From NCBI RefSeq assembly GCF_001611555.1, contig NZ_LSGP01000013.1, positions 186,001 to 250,000 on the forward strand: DNA of 64,000 bases, given 5' to 3'. The position numbers were made by a program, and so were the translations under genes. Origin of the DNA: Anaerosporomusa subterranea (GTDB lineage Bacteria; Bacillota; Negativicutes; Sporomusales; Acetonemataceae). Within the stretch, counting starts at the first letter, position 1. The number at the start of each line of letters is the position of its first letter. Positions 31,665 to 41,817 of this stretch are shown piece by piece. The notes under the pieces were generated by a model that had not been told where the DNA came from, made no database searches, and worked only from the letters and a program-made list of their open reading frames with translations.

Positions 31665-32081
31665 ATGTTAGCAAGCAAGAAGCAGGAATGGGCAATTTCT
31701 CATGATTATGCGCCGCAGACTGACGTAAGACGCCAGTCTAAACCGGCTCATGGTCTAAATGTCGAACTGCGCAAGAATTGTTGCGCGCTTGCGGTACTTC
31801 TTCTGCTGCTCGCTAGTATTGCCACCCTCCAGACTGAACGCATTGTTAGCACTGGCTATCAGTGTGTTAAATTGCAGAATGATCTGAAGGTTGTTGAGCA
31901 AAAAAACGAGAAATTGCGAGTCGAAATTGCCCGTTTGAAATCCCTGGACCGGATTCAAACGATTGCGACAAACAATTTAGGCATGACTGCTCCCAAACAT
32001 GTGCTGGAGTCGCCGCTGGCGACGAGCAGTTCTGGCAAATTGGCAGCAGTGCAGCAGGAGGCTCCGCGGCGTAGAATGTAA
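31665..32081 (+). CDS. ftsL: Cell-division protein FtsL
   Basis: 138 aa, low sequence conservation but clear architecture and position between rsmH and ftsI: a basic cytoplasmic tail of about 38 residues, one membrane helix (about 39-57, 'CCALAVLLLLLASIATL'), then a leucine-zipper coiled coil (about 65-92) and a short 'RIQTIATNNLGMTAP' segment typical of FtsL/DivIC. The C-terminal 40 residues are Ser/Ala/Arg-rich and probably disordered. It would form the FtsQLB-type complex with FtsQ and a DivIC not in this window. GGAGGG precedes ATG 31665. Confidence 0.85.
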   Translation: MLASKKQEWAISHDYAPQTDVRRQSKPAHGLNVELRKNCCALAVLLLLLASIATLQTERIVSTGYQCVKLQNDLKVVEQKNEKLRVEIARLKSLDRIQTIATNNLGMTAPKHVLESPLATSSSGKLAAVQQEAPRRRM

Positions 32082-32099
32082 CAGATTGGGGGATGACGT

Positions 32100-34178
32100 G
32101 TGGCGTCAGCTTCACATGGTACAATACGCAAACGTGTGGCTTGGCTTTTATTGTTTACAACGATCATTATCTCCGGATTAACGGTTCGCCTTATGTATCT
32201 TCAATTCTACCGTAGTTCCTGGCTGACAGAGAACGCGACAGATCAACGGGTCAGGGAGGTACCTGTAGAAGCAAAACGGGGAATCGTGTTTGACAGAAAT
32301 GGCAAACCAATGATTATTAGCGTCAGTACAGAATCTATTTATGCAATACCCGCTCAGGTTCAAGACGCCGAAAAGACAGCAGCCAAGATGGCTGCTATTT
32401 TGGCGTTAGACCAAGAAAAACTTGCCGTTAAGCTCAAGCGCCGTCAGGCCTTTACCTGGATCATGCGCAAAGCCGATACAGATACAGCATCGAAAATCAA
32501 ACAACTCAATCTGCCTGGTATTGGTTTCACTCAGGAGGGAAAACGTCATTACCTGTATGATAATCTAGCCTCCCATGTGCTCGGATTTACTGGGATCGAC
32601 AGCCAAGGGCTAGATGGCGTAGAATTGACGTTTGACAGTTACCTCAAGGGGCGCGCAGGCAGTGTTGTCATTGAATATGATGCGCGTGGTCACGAGATCC
32701 CTTATGCACATCAACGCTATGTACCAGCAATTGAAGGGAATAATCTATACCTGACCATCGATCTAGTCCTGCAACAGATTGTGGAACGTGAGCTTGATCG
32801 TGTTATTCGGGAGACGCAAGCCAAAGCAGCCACAATTATTGCGATGGACCCCCGCAGCGGCGAAGTTCTTGCTTTAGCCAACCGTCCTGATTACAATCCA
32901 AATAAATTTGCTGAATACTCGCCAAAACTCTGGCGCAATATCGCTGTTTCCAATACCTATGAACCAGGATCGACGTTTAAAATTATTACCACTGCTGCTG
33001 CGTTGAAGGAAAAGGCGGTTAAATTGGACGATAAGTTCTTCGATCCGGGCTTTACAGAAGTTCAGGGGCGCAACATTCGCTGCTGGAAGCATGGCGGTCA
33101 TGGCAGCCAAACCTTTGTTGAAGTTGTCGAGCATTCATGCAATGTTGGTTTTGTCAATGTTGGGCTCCGCCTGGGGCGTGATCCATTTTACAATTATATC
33201 GAGTCCTTCGGTTTTGGGCAGCCGACAAATATTGATTTATCCGGCGAGGCGAGCGGCATTATGATCAAGCGATCAGCGATTAAACCGATTAATATCGCGA
33301 CAATCGCTATCGGGCAGAGTATTGCGGTAACGCCAATCCAATTGTTGACCGCCGTATCCGCAGTTGCAAATGGCGGGCAACTACTGCGGCCACAGATTGT
33401 CAGAGAAGTGAAAGATAAGGACAATCAGATTTTGCGCACGTTTCAGCCAGATATTAAAAAACAAGTCTTAGATTTGGAAACAGCATCGGTAGTAAGAGGA
33501 ATTTTGGAAAGAGTTGTGGAAAATGGTACCGGAAGGAATGCTTTTGTCGAAAATGGTCATGTCGCAGGTAAAACTGGTACAGCGCAAAAAGTTGAAGGCG
33601 GCGCGTACGCCCCGGATAAGTTCATTGCTTCATTTGTTGGCTTCGCACCGGCGAATGATCCGCAAATTGCCATGCTGGTTGTTATTGACGAACCTTCTGG
33701 CTTATATTATGGCGGTCAGATTGCAGCCCCGGTTTTTGGTCGCGTGATGCAGGATGCCCTTCAATATCTTGGGGTGTCTAAGCTAGCTTCAGCCAATCAA
33801 CCTGCTGAAAGTCACACAGTTGTTCCTGATGTAATTGGCAAGCCATTACAGGATGGAATAAAGGAATTGAAAAAGGCAGGGTTGGCCTACAGAATTGAGG
33901 AGTCTGGCGAGCAGGTGACAGATCAGGTACCTAAGCCGAATAGTCGGGTACCGGCCGGTTCGAAAGTTTTACTTTATACGCGGACCCCTAGGTTTGATAC
34001 AGTGGAGATTACTGCCCCAACTGTTGAGGGGTTAGGACCAAAAGAGGCGTTTGAAGTGTTGCGTGAATTGGGTTTACTACCACAGATGATGGGAACGGGA
34101 TCAAAAGTGGTCAAACAAGATCCTGCTCCTGGCGCAAAAATTGCCCCAGGCTCGACATTCTTCCTCTATCTTGAGTAG
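32100..34178 (+). CDS. ftsI: Class B penicillin-binding protein, FtsI/SpoVD type with two PASTA domains
   Basis: 692 aa from GTG 32100. N-terminal membrane helix (12-33), pedestal domain, then transpeptidase with S291-T-F-K ('EPGSTFKIIT'), S346-C-N and K491-T-G ('AGKTGTAQK'). Two C-terminal PASTA domains (about 575-635 and 640-692). It cross-links septal peptidoglycan together with the SEDS glycosyltransferase FtsW. Bacillus has both PBP2B and the spore protein SpoVD at this spot; here a single gene is present, so it may serve both division and spore cortex, or a second copy may lie elsewhere. Two PASTA domains favour the division type. Confidence 0.93.
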   Translation: MASASHGTIRKRVAWLLLFTTIIISGLTVRLMYLQFYRSSWLTENATDQRVREVPVEAKRGIVFDRNGKPMIISVSTESIYAIPAQVQDAEKTAAKMAAILALDQEKLAVKLKRRQAFTWIMRKADTDTASKIKQLNLPGIGFTQEGKRHYLYDNLASHVLGFTGIDSQGLDGVELTFDSYLKGRAGSVVIEYDARGHEIPYAHQRYVPAIEGNNLYLTIDLVLQQIVERELDRVIRETQAKAATIIAMDPRSGEVLALANRPDYNPNKFAEYSPKLWRNIAVSNTYEPGSTFKIITTAAALKEKAVKLDDKFFDPGFTEVQGRNIRCWKHGGHGSQTFVEVVEHSCNVGFVNVGLRLGRDPFYNYIESFGFGQPTNIDLSGEASGIMIKRSAIKPINIATIAIGQSIAVTPIQLLTAVSAVANGGQLLRPQIVREVKDKDNQILRTFQPDIKKQVLDLETASVVRGILERVVENGTGRNAFVENGHVAGKTGTAQKVEGGAYAPDKFIASFVGFAPANDPQIAMLVVIDEPSGLYYGGQIAAPVFGRVMQDALQYLGVSKLASANQPAESHTVVPDVIGKPLQDGIKELKKAGLAYRIEESGEQVTDQVPKPNSRVPAGSKVLLYTRTPRFDTVEITAPTVEGLGPKEAFEVLRELGLLPQMMGTGSKVVKQDPAPGAKIAPGSTFFLYLE

Positions 34179-34241
34179 TAAGAGACTAATTTTGGAATTA
34201 ATGGTTAAATATATATGTAGTACACATGGGGAGGCTTCATC

Positions 34242-35735
34242 ATGGCCAAATATTTACCTGATTTGCTAGCATTAATCACTTCGGTCGAGACTAGAGGCAA
34301 TCGGTCCGTTACTATTGAGAACATCGCGTATGACTCACGTAAAGTTAGTCCCAATAGCCTGTTTATTTGCCTTAAAGGCGGTAGCGTGGATGGGCACGAC
34401 TTTGCCGCAGCCGCAGTTGAAAAGGGAGCAGTTGCCATTTTGGCTGAGCGGGAGGTTGATCTTCCGCCGCATGTAACGCTTATTATTACTGCTAATGTCA
34501 GACTAGCGATGCAGAATATTGTTCCTTACTTTTTTGATTATCCGTCACGCGAGATGCGAATGATTGGCATAACCGGCACCAATGGGAAAACGACGACTAC
34601 CTATTTAATTCGCTCGATTTTACAGGAAGCTGGGTATCGGGTTGGTCTGATTGGCACGATCCAAACGATGATAGGTGAACAAGTGTTGCCAGTCAAAAAT
34701 ACCACTCCTGATGTACTTGATTTACAGGAAACCTTGCGGAAAATGGCTGACGCAAAGCTGGATTATGTCGTGATGGAAGTATCTTCGCATGCGCTTTCAT
34801 TGGGCCGAGTTGCTGGCTGTGAATTCGATGTCGGCATCTTTTCTAACTTGACCCAGGATCATCTTGATTTTCATCAGACGTTTGATAACTATATTCAAGC
34901 AAAGGCAAAATTGTTTGACATGCTGAGTCAACCGGTTCAGAATAAACAGCGTAAGACGGCTGTTATTAATTTGGATGCTGTTGCTGCGGATATTATGCTG
35001 AAGCATGCAGATTGTCCAACGCTTACCTATGCTATCGAAAATCAGGACGCAGACCTCAAGGCCAGCCAAATTGATATTACTAGCAAGGGCGCTAATTTTG
35101 TTATTTTAGGCAGCTTTGGCGAGCAAAGATTAAGCCTAAAGATTACAGGTGACTTTAACGTGTATAATGCCATGGCAGCGATTGGCGCCGCCCTGGCGGA
35201 AGATGTACCTCTTGCTACGATTGTTCGGGCGATTGAAAACGCCAACAGTGTACCTGGTCGCTTTGAACTCGTGGATGCGGGGCAACCTTTTAGCGTGATT
35301 GTCGATTATGCGCATACTCCGGACGGCTTAGAGAATGTTCTGCAAACCGCCCGTCGCTTCGCTCAGCGCAGGGTAATCGCGGTCTTTGGCTGCGGCGGTG
35401 ACAGAGACAGGACGAAACGTCCGATTATGGGACGATTGGCTGCAAAATATGCGGAGGTAATTATCGCTACATCGGATAATCCTCGCTCTGAAGACCCATC
35501 CGCTATTCTGCGTGAAATTGAAGCAGGCATCAGAGATGCGATTCGTCCTGACGCCTGCTATGAAGTGATTGTTGATCGGCGTGAGGCGATTGCTAAAGCA
35601 CTAAGCGCGGCGCAACCGGACGATGTTGTTGTCATTGCTGGCAAGGGACATGAAACCTATCAGGTATTGAAGGATAAAGTGATTGATTTTGATGATCGTG
35701 CAGTGGTGCGGGAAATTATCAGGGAGATGGAGTAA
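34242..35735 (+). CDS. murE: UDP-MurNAc-Ala-Glu:meso-diaminopimelate ligase MurE
   Basis: 497 aa. Mur ligase with the N-terminal UDP-binding domain ('DSRKVSPNSLFICLKG'), ATP loop 'GITGTNGKTTT', 'EVSSHALSLGRVAG', and the C-terminal 'SDNPRSEDP' motif. The DNPR sequence is the specificity signature for meso-diaminopimelate; lysine-adding enzymes lack it. This agrees with the dap operon at the right of the window. GGGGAGG precedes ATG 34242. Its stop overlaps the murF start by one base. Confidence 0.96.
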   Translation: MAKYLPDLLALITSVETRGNRSVTIENIAYDSRKVSPNSLFICLKGGSVDGHDFAAAAVEKGAVAILAEREVDLPPHVTLIITANVRLAMQNIVPYFFDYPSREMRMIGITGTNGKTTTTYLIRSILQEAGYRVGLIGTIQTMIGEQVLPVKNTTPDVLDLQETLRKMADAKLDYVVMEVSSHALSLGRVAGCEFDVGIFSNLTQDHLDFHQTFDNYIQAKAKLFDMLSQPVQNKQRKTAVINLDAVAADIMLKHADCPTLTYAIENQDADLKASQIDITSKGANFVILGSFGEQRLSLKITGDFNVYNAMAAIGAALAEDVPLATIVRAIENANSVPGRFELVDAGQPFSVIVDYAHTPDGLENVLQTARRFAQRRVIAVFGCGGDRDRTKRPIMGRLAAKYAEVIIATSDNPRSEDPSAILREIEAGIRDAIRPDACYEVIVDRREAIAKALSAAQPDDVVVIAGKGHETYQVLKDKVIDFDDRAVVREIIREME

Positions 35736-37087
35736 TGGCTGAGTTTTTATTACAGGAGGTTCTAACGGCAACTGGCGGCAGTGCAAGCAGTGACAAAATG
35801 ACGAGATTCTGCAGCATATCTACTGACACGCGGTTGCTTCAGCCGGGAAGCTTATTTATCGCTCTGTCTGGAGAACACTTTGACGGGCATAACTATCTCA
35901 ACACTGCGGCAGAAAATGGCGCTGTTGGGGTCATTGTTAGCCGGAGGGATATTGCGGTCCCTGCCGGTGTTATCGTTATTGTCGTTGCTGACACGAGGCG
36001 TGCTTTGCAGGACTTAGCGAGATTTCATCGTCAGCGTTTTTCTGGACCGGTCATTGCCATTACCGGGTCGAACGGCAAAACAACAACCAAGGATATGACT
36101 GCCGCCGTTTTATCTTCACGGTTGTCTACATTGAAAACACAAGCCAATTTCAATAACGAAATTGGCTTGCCACTGACGCTGTTGCGCCTGGATCAGAGTC
36201 ATCAGGTAGCTGTTGTCGAAATGGGCATGAGGGGCAAAGGTGAGATTCAAGAGCTAGCCGCTATTGCTTTACCGACAATCGGTGTTGTTACAACTGTAGG
36301 AGAAACTCATATTGAACTGCTCGGATCGGTGGAGAATATCGCTGCAGCCAAAGCTGAACTGGTTGAAGCAATTCCCGAGGATGGCACAGTCATTTTGAAT
36401 GGTGACAATCCACTGGTTCGCGCGATGGCAAAGAAAACTCCCGCCAAGATTGTGTTTTACGGTATGGTGGATGCGGAAGTTACCGCAAAGGCTATTATCC
36501 AGACTGAAACAGGGATGTCATTTGACTGCTGTTGGCCAAATCAAAGCTTTCGTGTGGATCTAGCTACGTTTGGCCGTCATAACATATACAACGCATTGGC
36601 CGCAATTGCTGTTGGGCGAGAACTGGGATTGACGCCGGCAGAAATTTGTCAGGGGATAGCATCATTTGTCCCTGACGGTATGCGGTTGCAGGTCCAAGCC
36701 ATTGGCCAATATCGGGTGATCAATGATGCCTATAATGCCAGCCCGCTTTCGATGGCTGCTTCCATCGAGGCGCTGAAAGATATTGCTGCAGGCAGAACAG
36801 TGGCTGTGCTTGGCGATATGCTGGAATTAGGTGATTTTGCCGTAGAAGCTCACCGTAAAATTGGTGAGAAGCTAGCTGCTCAGCGAATTGATCTAGTGAT
36901 AACTGTTGGCAATTTGTCAAGAAATATTGCTCAGGCTGCGATGGAAGTAGGACTTCATGTGGAGGCATGCGACAATCACGAAGCTGCCCGACAGATGCTA
37001 AAGAAGTTTTTGCGGGCGGGCGATACCGTATTACTTAAGGGCTCTCGTGGAATGAAGATGGAACAGCTTCTCGACGTATTCGCCTAG
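35735..37087 (+). CDS. murF: UDP-MurNAc-tripeptide:D-Ala-D-Ala ligase MurF
   Basis: 450 aa. Adds D-alanyl-D-alanine to the nucleotide tripeptide. It has 'STDTRLLQPGSLFIALSGEHFDGH', ATP loop 'AITGSNGKTTTKDM', 'NFNNEIGLPLTLL', 'EMGMRGKGEI', 'GRHNIYNALAAIAVG' and the closing 'AVLGDMLELGDFAVEAH' motif, all specific to MurF. Translationally coupled to murE (TAATG). The following mraY begins after 46 bp with its own GGAGG. Confidence 0.96.
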   Translation: MAEFLLQEVLTATGGSASSDKMTRFCSISTDTRLLQPGSLFIALSGEHFDGHNYLNTAAENGAVGVIVSRRDIAVPAGVIVIVVADTRRALQDLARFHRQRFSGPVIAITGSNGKTTTKDMTAAVLSSRLSTLKTQANFNNEIGLPLTLLRLDQSHQVAVVEMGMRGKGEIQELAAIALPTIGVVTTVGETHIELLGSVENIAAAKAELVEAIPEDGTVILNGDNPLVRAMAKKTPAKIVFYGMVDAEVTAKAIIQTETGMSFDCCWPNQSFRVDLATFGRHNIYNALAAIAVGRELGLTPAEICQGIASFVPDGMRLQVQAIGQYRVINDAYNASPLSMAASIEALKDIAAGRTVAVLGDMLELGDFAVEAHRKIGEKLAAQRIDLVITVGNLSRNIAQAAMEVGLHVEACDNHEAARQMLKKFLRAGDTVLLKGSRGMKMEQLLDVFA

Positions 37088-37133
37088 GCTGCTCGGCCTG
37101 CAAGCTGTTGGTAGTTGATCTAGGAGGTTCATT

Positions 37134-38108
37134 ATGCAGAATGTATTTTTCGCTGCTGTCGCCGCACTGGTTATAGCACTGGCTGCTGGTCCGCTGGTCA
37201 TTCCTGCGTTGCGCAGGCTGAAGTTTGGTCAGAGCATCAGACAAGAAGGGCCGCAACGCCATTATGCCAAATCAGGCACGCCAACTATGGGCGGCGTCAT
37301 TATTTTGAGCGCATTAACAATTTCTACATTGTTTTTTGCTGGCGGCAGTGCAGAGATTTGGTTATGCTTATTTATCACCTTGGGGCATGGGCTCATCGGT
37401 TTTCTCGATGATTTTATCAAAGTTGCACTCAAGCGCTCACTTGGTTTACGCGCGAGAGAAAAACTGCTCGGGCAGATTATCATGTCCTTTGCGCTGGCTT
37501 ATTTTGTGACCACTGTTTTAGGGTTGGGAACAGATATTTGGATTCCGTTTGCCGGCACGTTTGATTTCGGGCCTTTCTACTATGTTCTTATCTTTTTTGT
37601 ACTGGTTGGGGCTACAAATGCAGTCAATCTGACAGACGGCCTCGATGGTTTGGCCGCCGGCACTACGACTGTGGCTGCTCTTGCGTATATGGCAATTTCG
37701 CTCATGGTTCAAAAAGAAGCATTGGCTATTTTTTCTGCAGCATTAGCTGGAGCCTGTGTAGGTTTTTTAAAGTATAACGCCTATCCGGCAAAAGTGTTCA
37801 TGGGCGATACCGGCTCATTGGCGTTAGGCGGCGCGTTAGCTACGGTGGCTGTTTTGACTAAGACAGAATTACTGTTAGTGGTAGTCGGCGGCGTTTTTGT
37901 GGCTGAAGCGCTATCTGTCATTATTCAAGTTATATCATTTAAGACAACAGGCAAACGGGTATTCAGGATGAGTCCGGTTCACCATCATTTTGAGCTGTCT
38001 GGCTGGGCAGAGACAAAGGTGGTAAAAACGTTCTGGCTTACAGGGGTATTGTTAGCTATTGTGGCTGTTTTAGTTCTACTTATCAGCCGTGCTGGAGGGG
38101 TATTTTGA
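37134..38108 (+). CDS. mraY: Phospho-MurNAc-pentapeptide transferase MraY
   Basis: 324-aa integral membrane enzyme that transfers phospho-MurNAc-pentapeptide to undecaprenyl phosphate, giving lipid I. Marks are 'GTPTMGG', 'GFLDDFIKV', 'NAVNLTDGLDGLAAG' with the catalytic aspartates, 'VFMGDTGSLALGG' and the loop 'RMSPVHHHFELSGW' with its HHH histidines. About ten hydrophobic helices. Its TGA overlaps the murD ATG (TGATG). Confidence 0.96.
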   Translation: MQNVFFAAVAALVIALAAGPLVIPALRRLKFGQSIRQEGPQRHYAKSGTPTMGGVIILSALTISTLFFAGGSAEIWLCLFITLGHGLIGFLDDFIKVALKRSLGLRAREKLLGQIIMSFALAYFVTTVLGLGTDIWIPFAGTFDFGPFYYVLIFFVLVGATNAVNLTDGLDGLAAGTTTVAALAYMAISLMVQKEALAIFSAALAGACVGFLKYNAYPAKVFMGDTGSLALGGALATVAVLTKTELLLVVVGGVFVAEALSVIIQVISFKTTGKRVFRMSPVHHHFELSGWAETKVVKTFWLTGVLLAIVAVLVLLISRAGGVF

Positions 38109-39469
38109 TGAATTTTACGAATAAGTCCTTTCTTGTTCTGGGAGCAGGTATCAGCGGGATTTCAGCAGCAAATGTTCTGTCAAGCTTAGGTGGGGTCTCC
38201 ACGCTAAGTGACGCAAAATCATATGATGAACTATCAGAGGAAAGTCGCAATAAAATCAGTGCTGGCGTGAGACTTGAATTCGGCCGTCAGGACAAGGCTT
38301 TGCTTGACGGGCAGGATTACCTGGTCTTATCGCCAGGGGTTTCTATTTATCATCCTTTAGTTGACGCAGCTCAGGGCAGAGGTATTCCTGTCTTCAGTGA
38401 GATAGAAATTGCTTATCATCTGTCAGAGGCGCCGATTATCGCTATCACCGGTACGAACGGTAAGACGACAACAACTACCTTAATAGGTGAAATGGTCAAA
38501 ACCTTAGGCAAGAAAACTGTGGTTGGCGGCAATATCGGGATTGCACTCTCGCGAGAGGTTCTTGGGTTACCTGCAGATGGCCTTGTTGTCGCGGAAATTT
38601 CGAGCTTTCAACTGGAGGCGATTCATGACTTTCGGGCTCGGATTGCTGCAGTCTTGAATCTGACGCCAGACCACATTGACCGCCACCGTAATGTTGAAAC
38701 CTATCAACTGATGAAGGAACGCATTTTTGCTAATCAGCAGGCAAGCGATTACACCGTTTTAAATTTTGATGACCTCACTGTTCGGGAGATGGCGGCTCGC
38801 ACTGCGGGGCAAGTCTTATTTTTCAGTCGCAAACAGCAACTCGCAGAAGGCGTTTGTGTTGATGCCGGTATCATCACAGTGCATTGGCAGGGGAAATCAG
38901 TAGCCATTTGTCCAATTAGTGATATGAACTTACGGGGAGCGCATAATCTCGAAAATGCTCTTGCCGCGTGTGGTGTTGCGTATTTAGCTGGCGTTAAACC
39001 TGCAGACATGGCTCGCGTACTGCGGGAGTTTGCCGGGGTAGAGCATCGCATTGAGCCGGTGGCTACAATCAAGGGTGTGGCTTACTTTAACGACTCCAAG
39101 GCGACAAATCCGGAGTCAGCGGTTAAAGCACTCGAGGCATTTTCCGGTCACATCATACTGATTGCCGGCGGCAGAGATAAGAACACTGATTTACATGAAT
39201 TCATGACACTTGTCAGTGAACGGGTTGACCACTTGATTCTCATTGGTGAAGCCGCTGCGCGTTTTGCGCAAGAGGCGGGAAAACATGCAGTAAAAAATAT
39301 TCATACAGCAGAGACCTTCTCTGCCGCCGTTGCTTTAGCGTACCGACTTGCAGCCCCACCGCAGGTAGTCTTATTATCTCCCGCCTGCGCTAGTTATGAT
39401 ATGTTTAACAACTATGAGGAGCGGGGAAAACTCTTTAAGGCTCTTGTTCGCGATTTGTCAGCTAATTAG
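38108..39469 (+). CDS. murD: UDP-MurNAc-alanine:D-glutamate ligase MurD
   Basis: 453 aa from ATG 38108 (the frame also has a TTG at 38105). N-terminal Rossmann-like 'FLVLGAGISGISAANVL', 'VLSPGVS', ATP loop 'AITGTNGKTTTTTL', 'ISSFQLEAI', 'NLTPDHIDRH', 'NDSKATNPES' and 'LLSPACASYDMFNNYEERG' are typical MurD motifs. Cytoplasmic step adding D-Glu to UDP-MurNAc-L-Ala. GGAGGGG at about 38094-38100 precedes it. The order mraY-murD-ftsW is the general dcw order. Confidence 0.96.
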   Translation: MNFTNKSFLVLGAGISGISAANVLSSLGGVSTLSDAKSYDELSEESRNKISAGVRLEFGRQDKALLDGQDYLVLSPGVSIYHPLVDAAQGRGIPVFSEIEIAYHLSEAPIIAITGTNGKTTTTTLIGEMVKTLGKKTVVGGNIGIALSREVLGLPADGLVVAEISSFQLEAIHDFRARIAAVLNLTPDHIDRHRNVETYQLMKERIFANQQASDYTVLNFDDLTVREMAARTAGQVLFFSRKQQLAEGVCVDAGIITVHWQGKSVAICPISDMNLRGAHNLENALAACGVAYLAGVKPADMARVLREFAGVEHRIEPVATIKGVAYFNDSKATNPESAVKALEAFSGHIILIAGGRDKNTDLHEFMTLVSERVDHLILIGEAAARFAQEAGKHAVKNIHTAETFSAAVALAYRLAAPPQVVLLSPACASYDMFNNYEERGKLFKALVRDLSAN

Positions 39470-39493
39470 TTGATGATAGGGGAGGGATCGCTG

Positions 39494-40597
39494 TTGGCGG
39501 ATAAACTAAAGGCGCCGGATTTTATCCTATTTTTCACTGTCCTCGGTATGTTGGCGATAGGCGTCGTGATGGTGTTTAGTTCCAGTGCAGTCTCTGCTCA
39601 AGTTAATTTTCAAGATAGCTACTACTTCTTAAAGCGGCAGCTAGTATGGGTTTCTCTGGGGTTATTTGGGATGATCATTCTAATGAACATTGATTATCAT
39701 ATATGGAGAAAAGGTAGTAAACCGTTTTTGTTATTCACCTTGATTTTATTGGTGCTTGTACTTATTCCCGGCTTGGGTAAAGTGGTGAACGGCGCTCGCC
39801 GCTGGCTCGGCTTTGGCTCATTATATTTGCAGCCGTCCGAGTTAGCGAAGTTGGCGATGGCGCTTTTCTGCGCCGATAATTTGTCGCGAAATCAAGAAAA
39901 AGTGACAAAGTTCATGAAGGGAGTAGCGCCGATTCTTTGCTTACTCCTTTTAGTCTTTGGCTTGATTTTGAAAGAACCCGACTTAGGGACTGCTCTTTCA
40001 ATTGGTGGTATGGTGTTTGTGCTGTTATACGCAGCAGGAGCCAGGTTGTCGCATTTGTTTTCGTTAGGAGCTGCCGGAGTAGTCGGCATTGTTGCCGCTA
40101 TCATTGCTGAGCCGTATCGGATGAAGCGGCTGTTGGCATTTAGCGATCCGTGGGCTGATCCGTTAGATACTGGTTACCATATCATTCAATCTTTATATGC
40201 TCTGGGATCAGGCGGACTATTTGGAGTCGGATTAGGTCGCAGTCGCGAAAAGTTCTTGTATCTGCCTGAGCCGCATACTGATTTTATTTTTGCAATTCTA
40301 GGCGAAGAAATGGGCTTTCTCGGAACCGCGACAGTATTACTGTTGTTCTTTCTGCTGGCCTGGCGTGGCTTTCGAGTCGCCATGGCAGCACCAGATATAT
40401 TCGGCAGCATGCTAGCAACGGCGTTGACTACCGTTATCACTATGCAAGCCTTGATGAACATTGCTGTGGTCACTGCGTCCATGCCTGTCACCGGTATTCC
40501 TCTGCCCTTTATCAGTTTCGGCGGGTCTGCCTTGATCTTTAACCTAGCCGGGGTAGGTATTTTATTAAATATTTCACGTTATGCTGCAACGCGTTGA
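39494..40597 (+). CDS. ftsW: Peptidoglycan glycosyltransferase FtsW/SpoVE (SEDS family)
   Basis: 367 aa if TTG 39494 is used; AGGGGAGGG at 39478-39486 fits that start better than the upstream TTG 39470. Ten membrane helices; SEDS marks include 'VFSSSAVSA', 'RRWLGFGSLYLQPSELAKLA', 'LKEPDLGTAL', 'GLGRSREKFLYLPEPHTDFIFAILGEE' in pieces and 'GIPLPFISFGGSAL'. It polymerises lipid II with the PBP encoded at 32100. In Bacillus this dcw position is spoVE, the spore-cortex SEDS protein, so a sporulation role is also possible. Confidence 0.93.
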   Translation: MADKLKAPDFILFFTVLGMLAIGVVMVFSSSAVSAQVNFQDSYYFLKRQLVWVSLGLFGMIILMNIDYHIWRKGSKPFLLFTLILLVLVLIPGLGKVVNGARRWLGFGSLYLQPSELAKLAMALFCADNLSRNQEKVTKFMKGVAPILCLLLLVFGLILKEPDLGTALSIGGMVFVLLYAAGARLSHLFSLGAAGVVGIVAAIIAEPYRMKRLLAFSDPWADPLDTGYHIIQSLYALGSGGLFGVGLGRSREKFLYLPEPHTDFIFAILGEEMGFLGTATVLLLFFLLAWRGFRVAMAAPDIFGSMLATALTTVITMQALMNIAVVTASMPVTGIPLPFISFGGSALIFNLAGVGILLNISRYAATR

Positions 40598-40613
40598 GGA
40601 GGCAAAGGTTTAT

Positions 40614-41732
40614 ATGCGTATCATTATTTCCGGCGGGGGAACCGGCGGTCATATCTACCCCGCTTTAGCCATTGTCAAAGAGTTGGAGCGGCTGGCGAAT
40701 CCGGCGGAAATTCTATTTGTTGGTACTAAAGAAGGCTTGGAGTCAGATATTGTGCCTAAAGAAGGCTACCGCCTGAAGACTATTGAGGTAGGAGGCCTGG
40801 AGCGGCAATTGAGTTGGCGAAATGTACAAACACTGGCCAAAACAGTGGGCGGCATTTGGCAGTCGCGGTCAATCATCCAAGAGTTTCAGCCAGATATCGT
40901 GATTGGCACTGGGGGATATGTTTGTGGCCCGGTGCTGTTAATGGCCTCCTTGTTGAAAATACCCACATTAATCCAAGAACAGAACGCCATCCCCGGGGTG
41001 ACTAATAAAATACTGGCTCGCTTTGTTGATAAGATTGCTGTTGGTTATGCTGAAGCGATCCCGCGCTTTCCAGTAGCTCGAAAAGCTGTGGTAACCGGTA
41101 ATCCGATTCGCTCAGACGTGATGGAGATAACCCGTGAGCAGGGGCAGCGTGAATTGGGTCTGGATCCGGACAAGCTGACCTTGTTGGTGAGCGGAGGCAG
41201 CCGAGGGGCGCAAAGCATAAACAAGGCGGCGATCGTAGTTTCTAAGGTGTTGGCTGGACGGGAAGGAATCCAGGTATTGCATGTTACTGGTAAAAGCGAT
41301 TATAATAACATAGTTGGTTTATATAACCAAATTGGCATAGAACCTGAAAAAACTGGAAATATTAGTATCAGACCGTATTTGTACAATATGCCGCATGCAC
41401 TAGCCGCGGCTGACCTTGCAGTTTTTCGAGCAGGAGCCATCGGTTTAGCGGAACTTACGGCGAGAGGAATCCCTTCCGTCTTAGTGCCGTATCCTTATGC
41501 TGCCGAGAACCATCAGGAGCACAACGCTCGGGTTTTGGAAACCAACGGCGCAGCGCTGGTGATTCGAGATGCGGATTTGACTGGCGAGCTTTTGTTGGCT
41601 GCTATTGAAGGTTTGCTTGCTGATCCGCAAAAACGTCTGGCCATGGCTCAAGCTAGTAAGGGGATGGGTAGACCGTACGCCGCCCAGCGAATCGCTGAAA
41701 TGGCAATTGCGCAGGCACGCGGAAAACGGTAG
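40614..41732 (+). CDS. murG: UDP-GlcNAc:lipid I GlcNAc-transferase MurG
   Basis: 372 aa. ATG 40614 gives the family start 'MRIIISGGGTGGHIYPALAI'; an upstream in-frame ATG at 40581 lies inside the ftsW end and would only add residues before the conserved glycine loop. GT28 marks: 'GTKEGLES', 'GTGGYVCGPVL', 'EQNAIPGVTNK', 'SGGSRGAQSIN', 'RAGAIGLAELTARGIPSVLVPYPYAAENHQ' (in overlapping pieces). It converts lipid I to lipid II at the inner face of the membrane. Confidence 0.95.
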   Translation: MRIIISGGGTGGHIYPALAIVKELERLANPAEILFVGTKEGLESDIVPKEGYRLKTIEVGGLERQLSWRNVQTLAKTVGGIWQSRSIIQEFQPDIVIGTGGYVCGPVLLMASLLKIPTLIQEQNAIPGVTNKILARFVDKIAVGYAEAIPRFPVARKAVVTGNPIRSDVMEITREQGQRELGLDPDKLTLLVSGGSRGAQSINKAAIVVSKVLAGREGIQVLHVTGKSDYNNIVGLYNQIGIEPEKTGNISIRPYLYNMPHALAAADLAVFRAGAIGLAELTARGIPSVLVPYPYAAENHQEHNARVLETNGAALVIRDADLTGELLLAAIEGLLADPQKRLAMAQASKGMGRPYAAQRIAEMAIAQARGKR

Positions 41733-41817
41733 CAATCTTGCTAGAGGCTGCATACTATGACATTACGCAAGGCGGTTCTGACGGCAGGGACTGTGCGGCA
41801 AAGGGGGAGAATTTTTT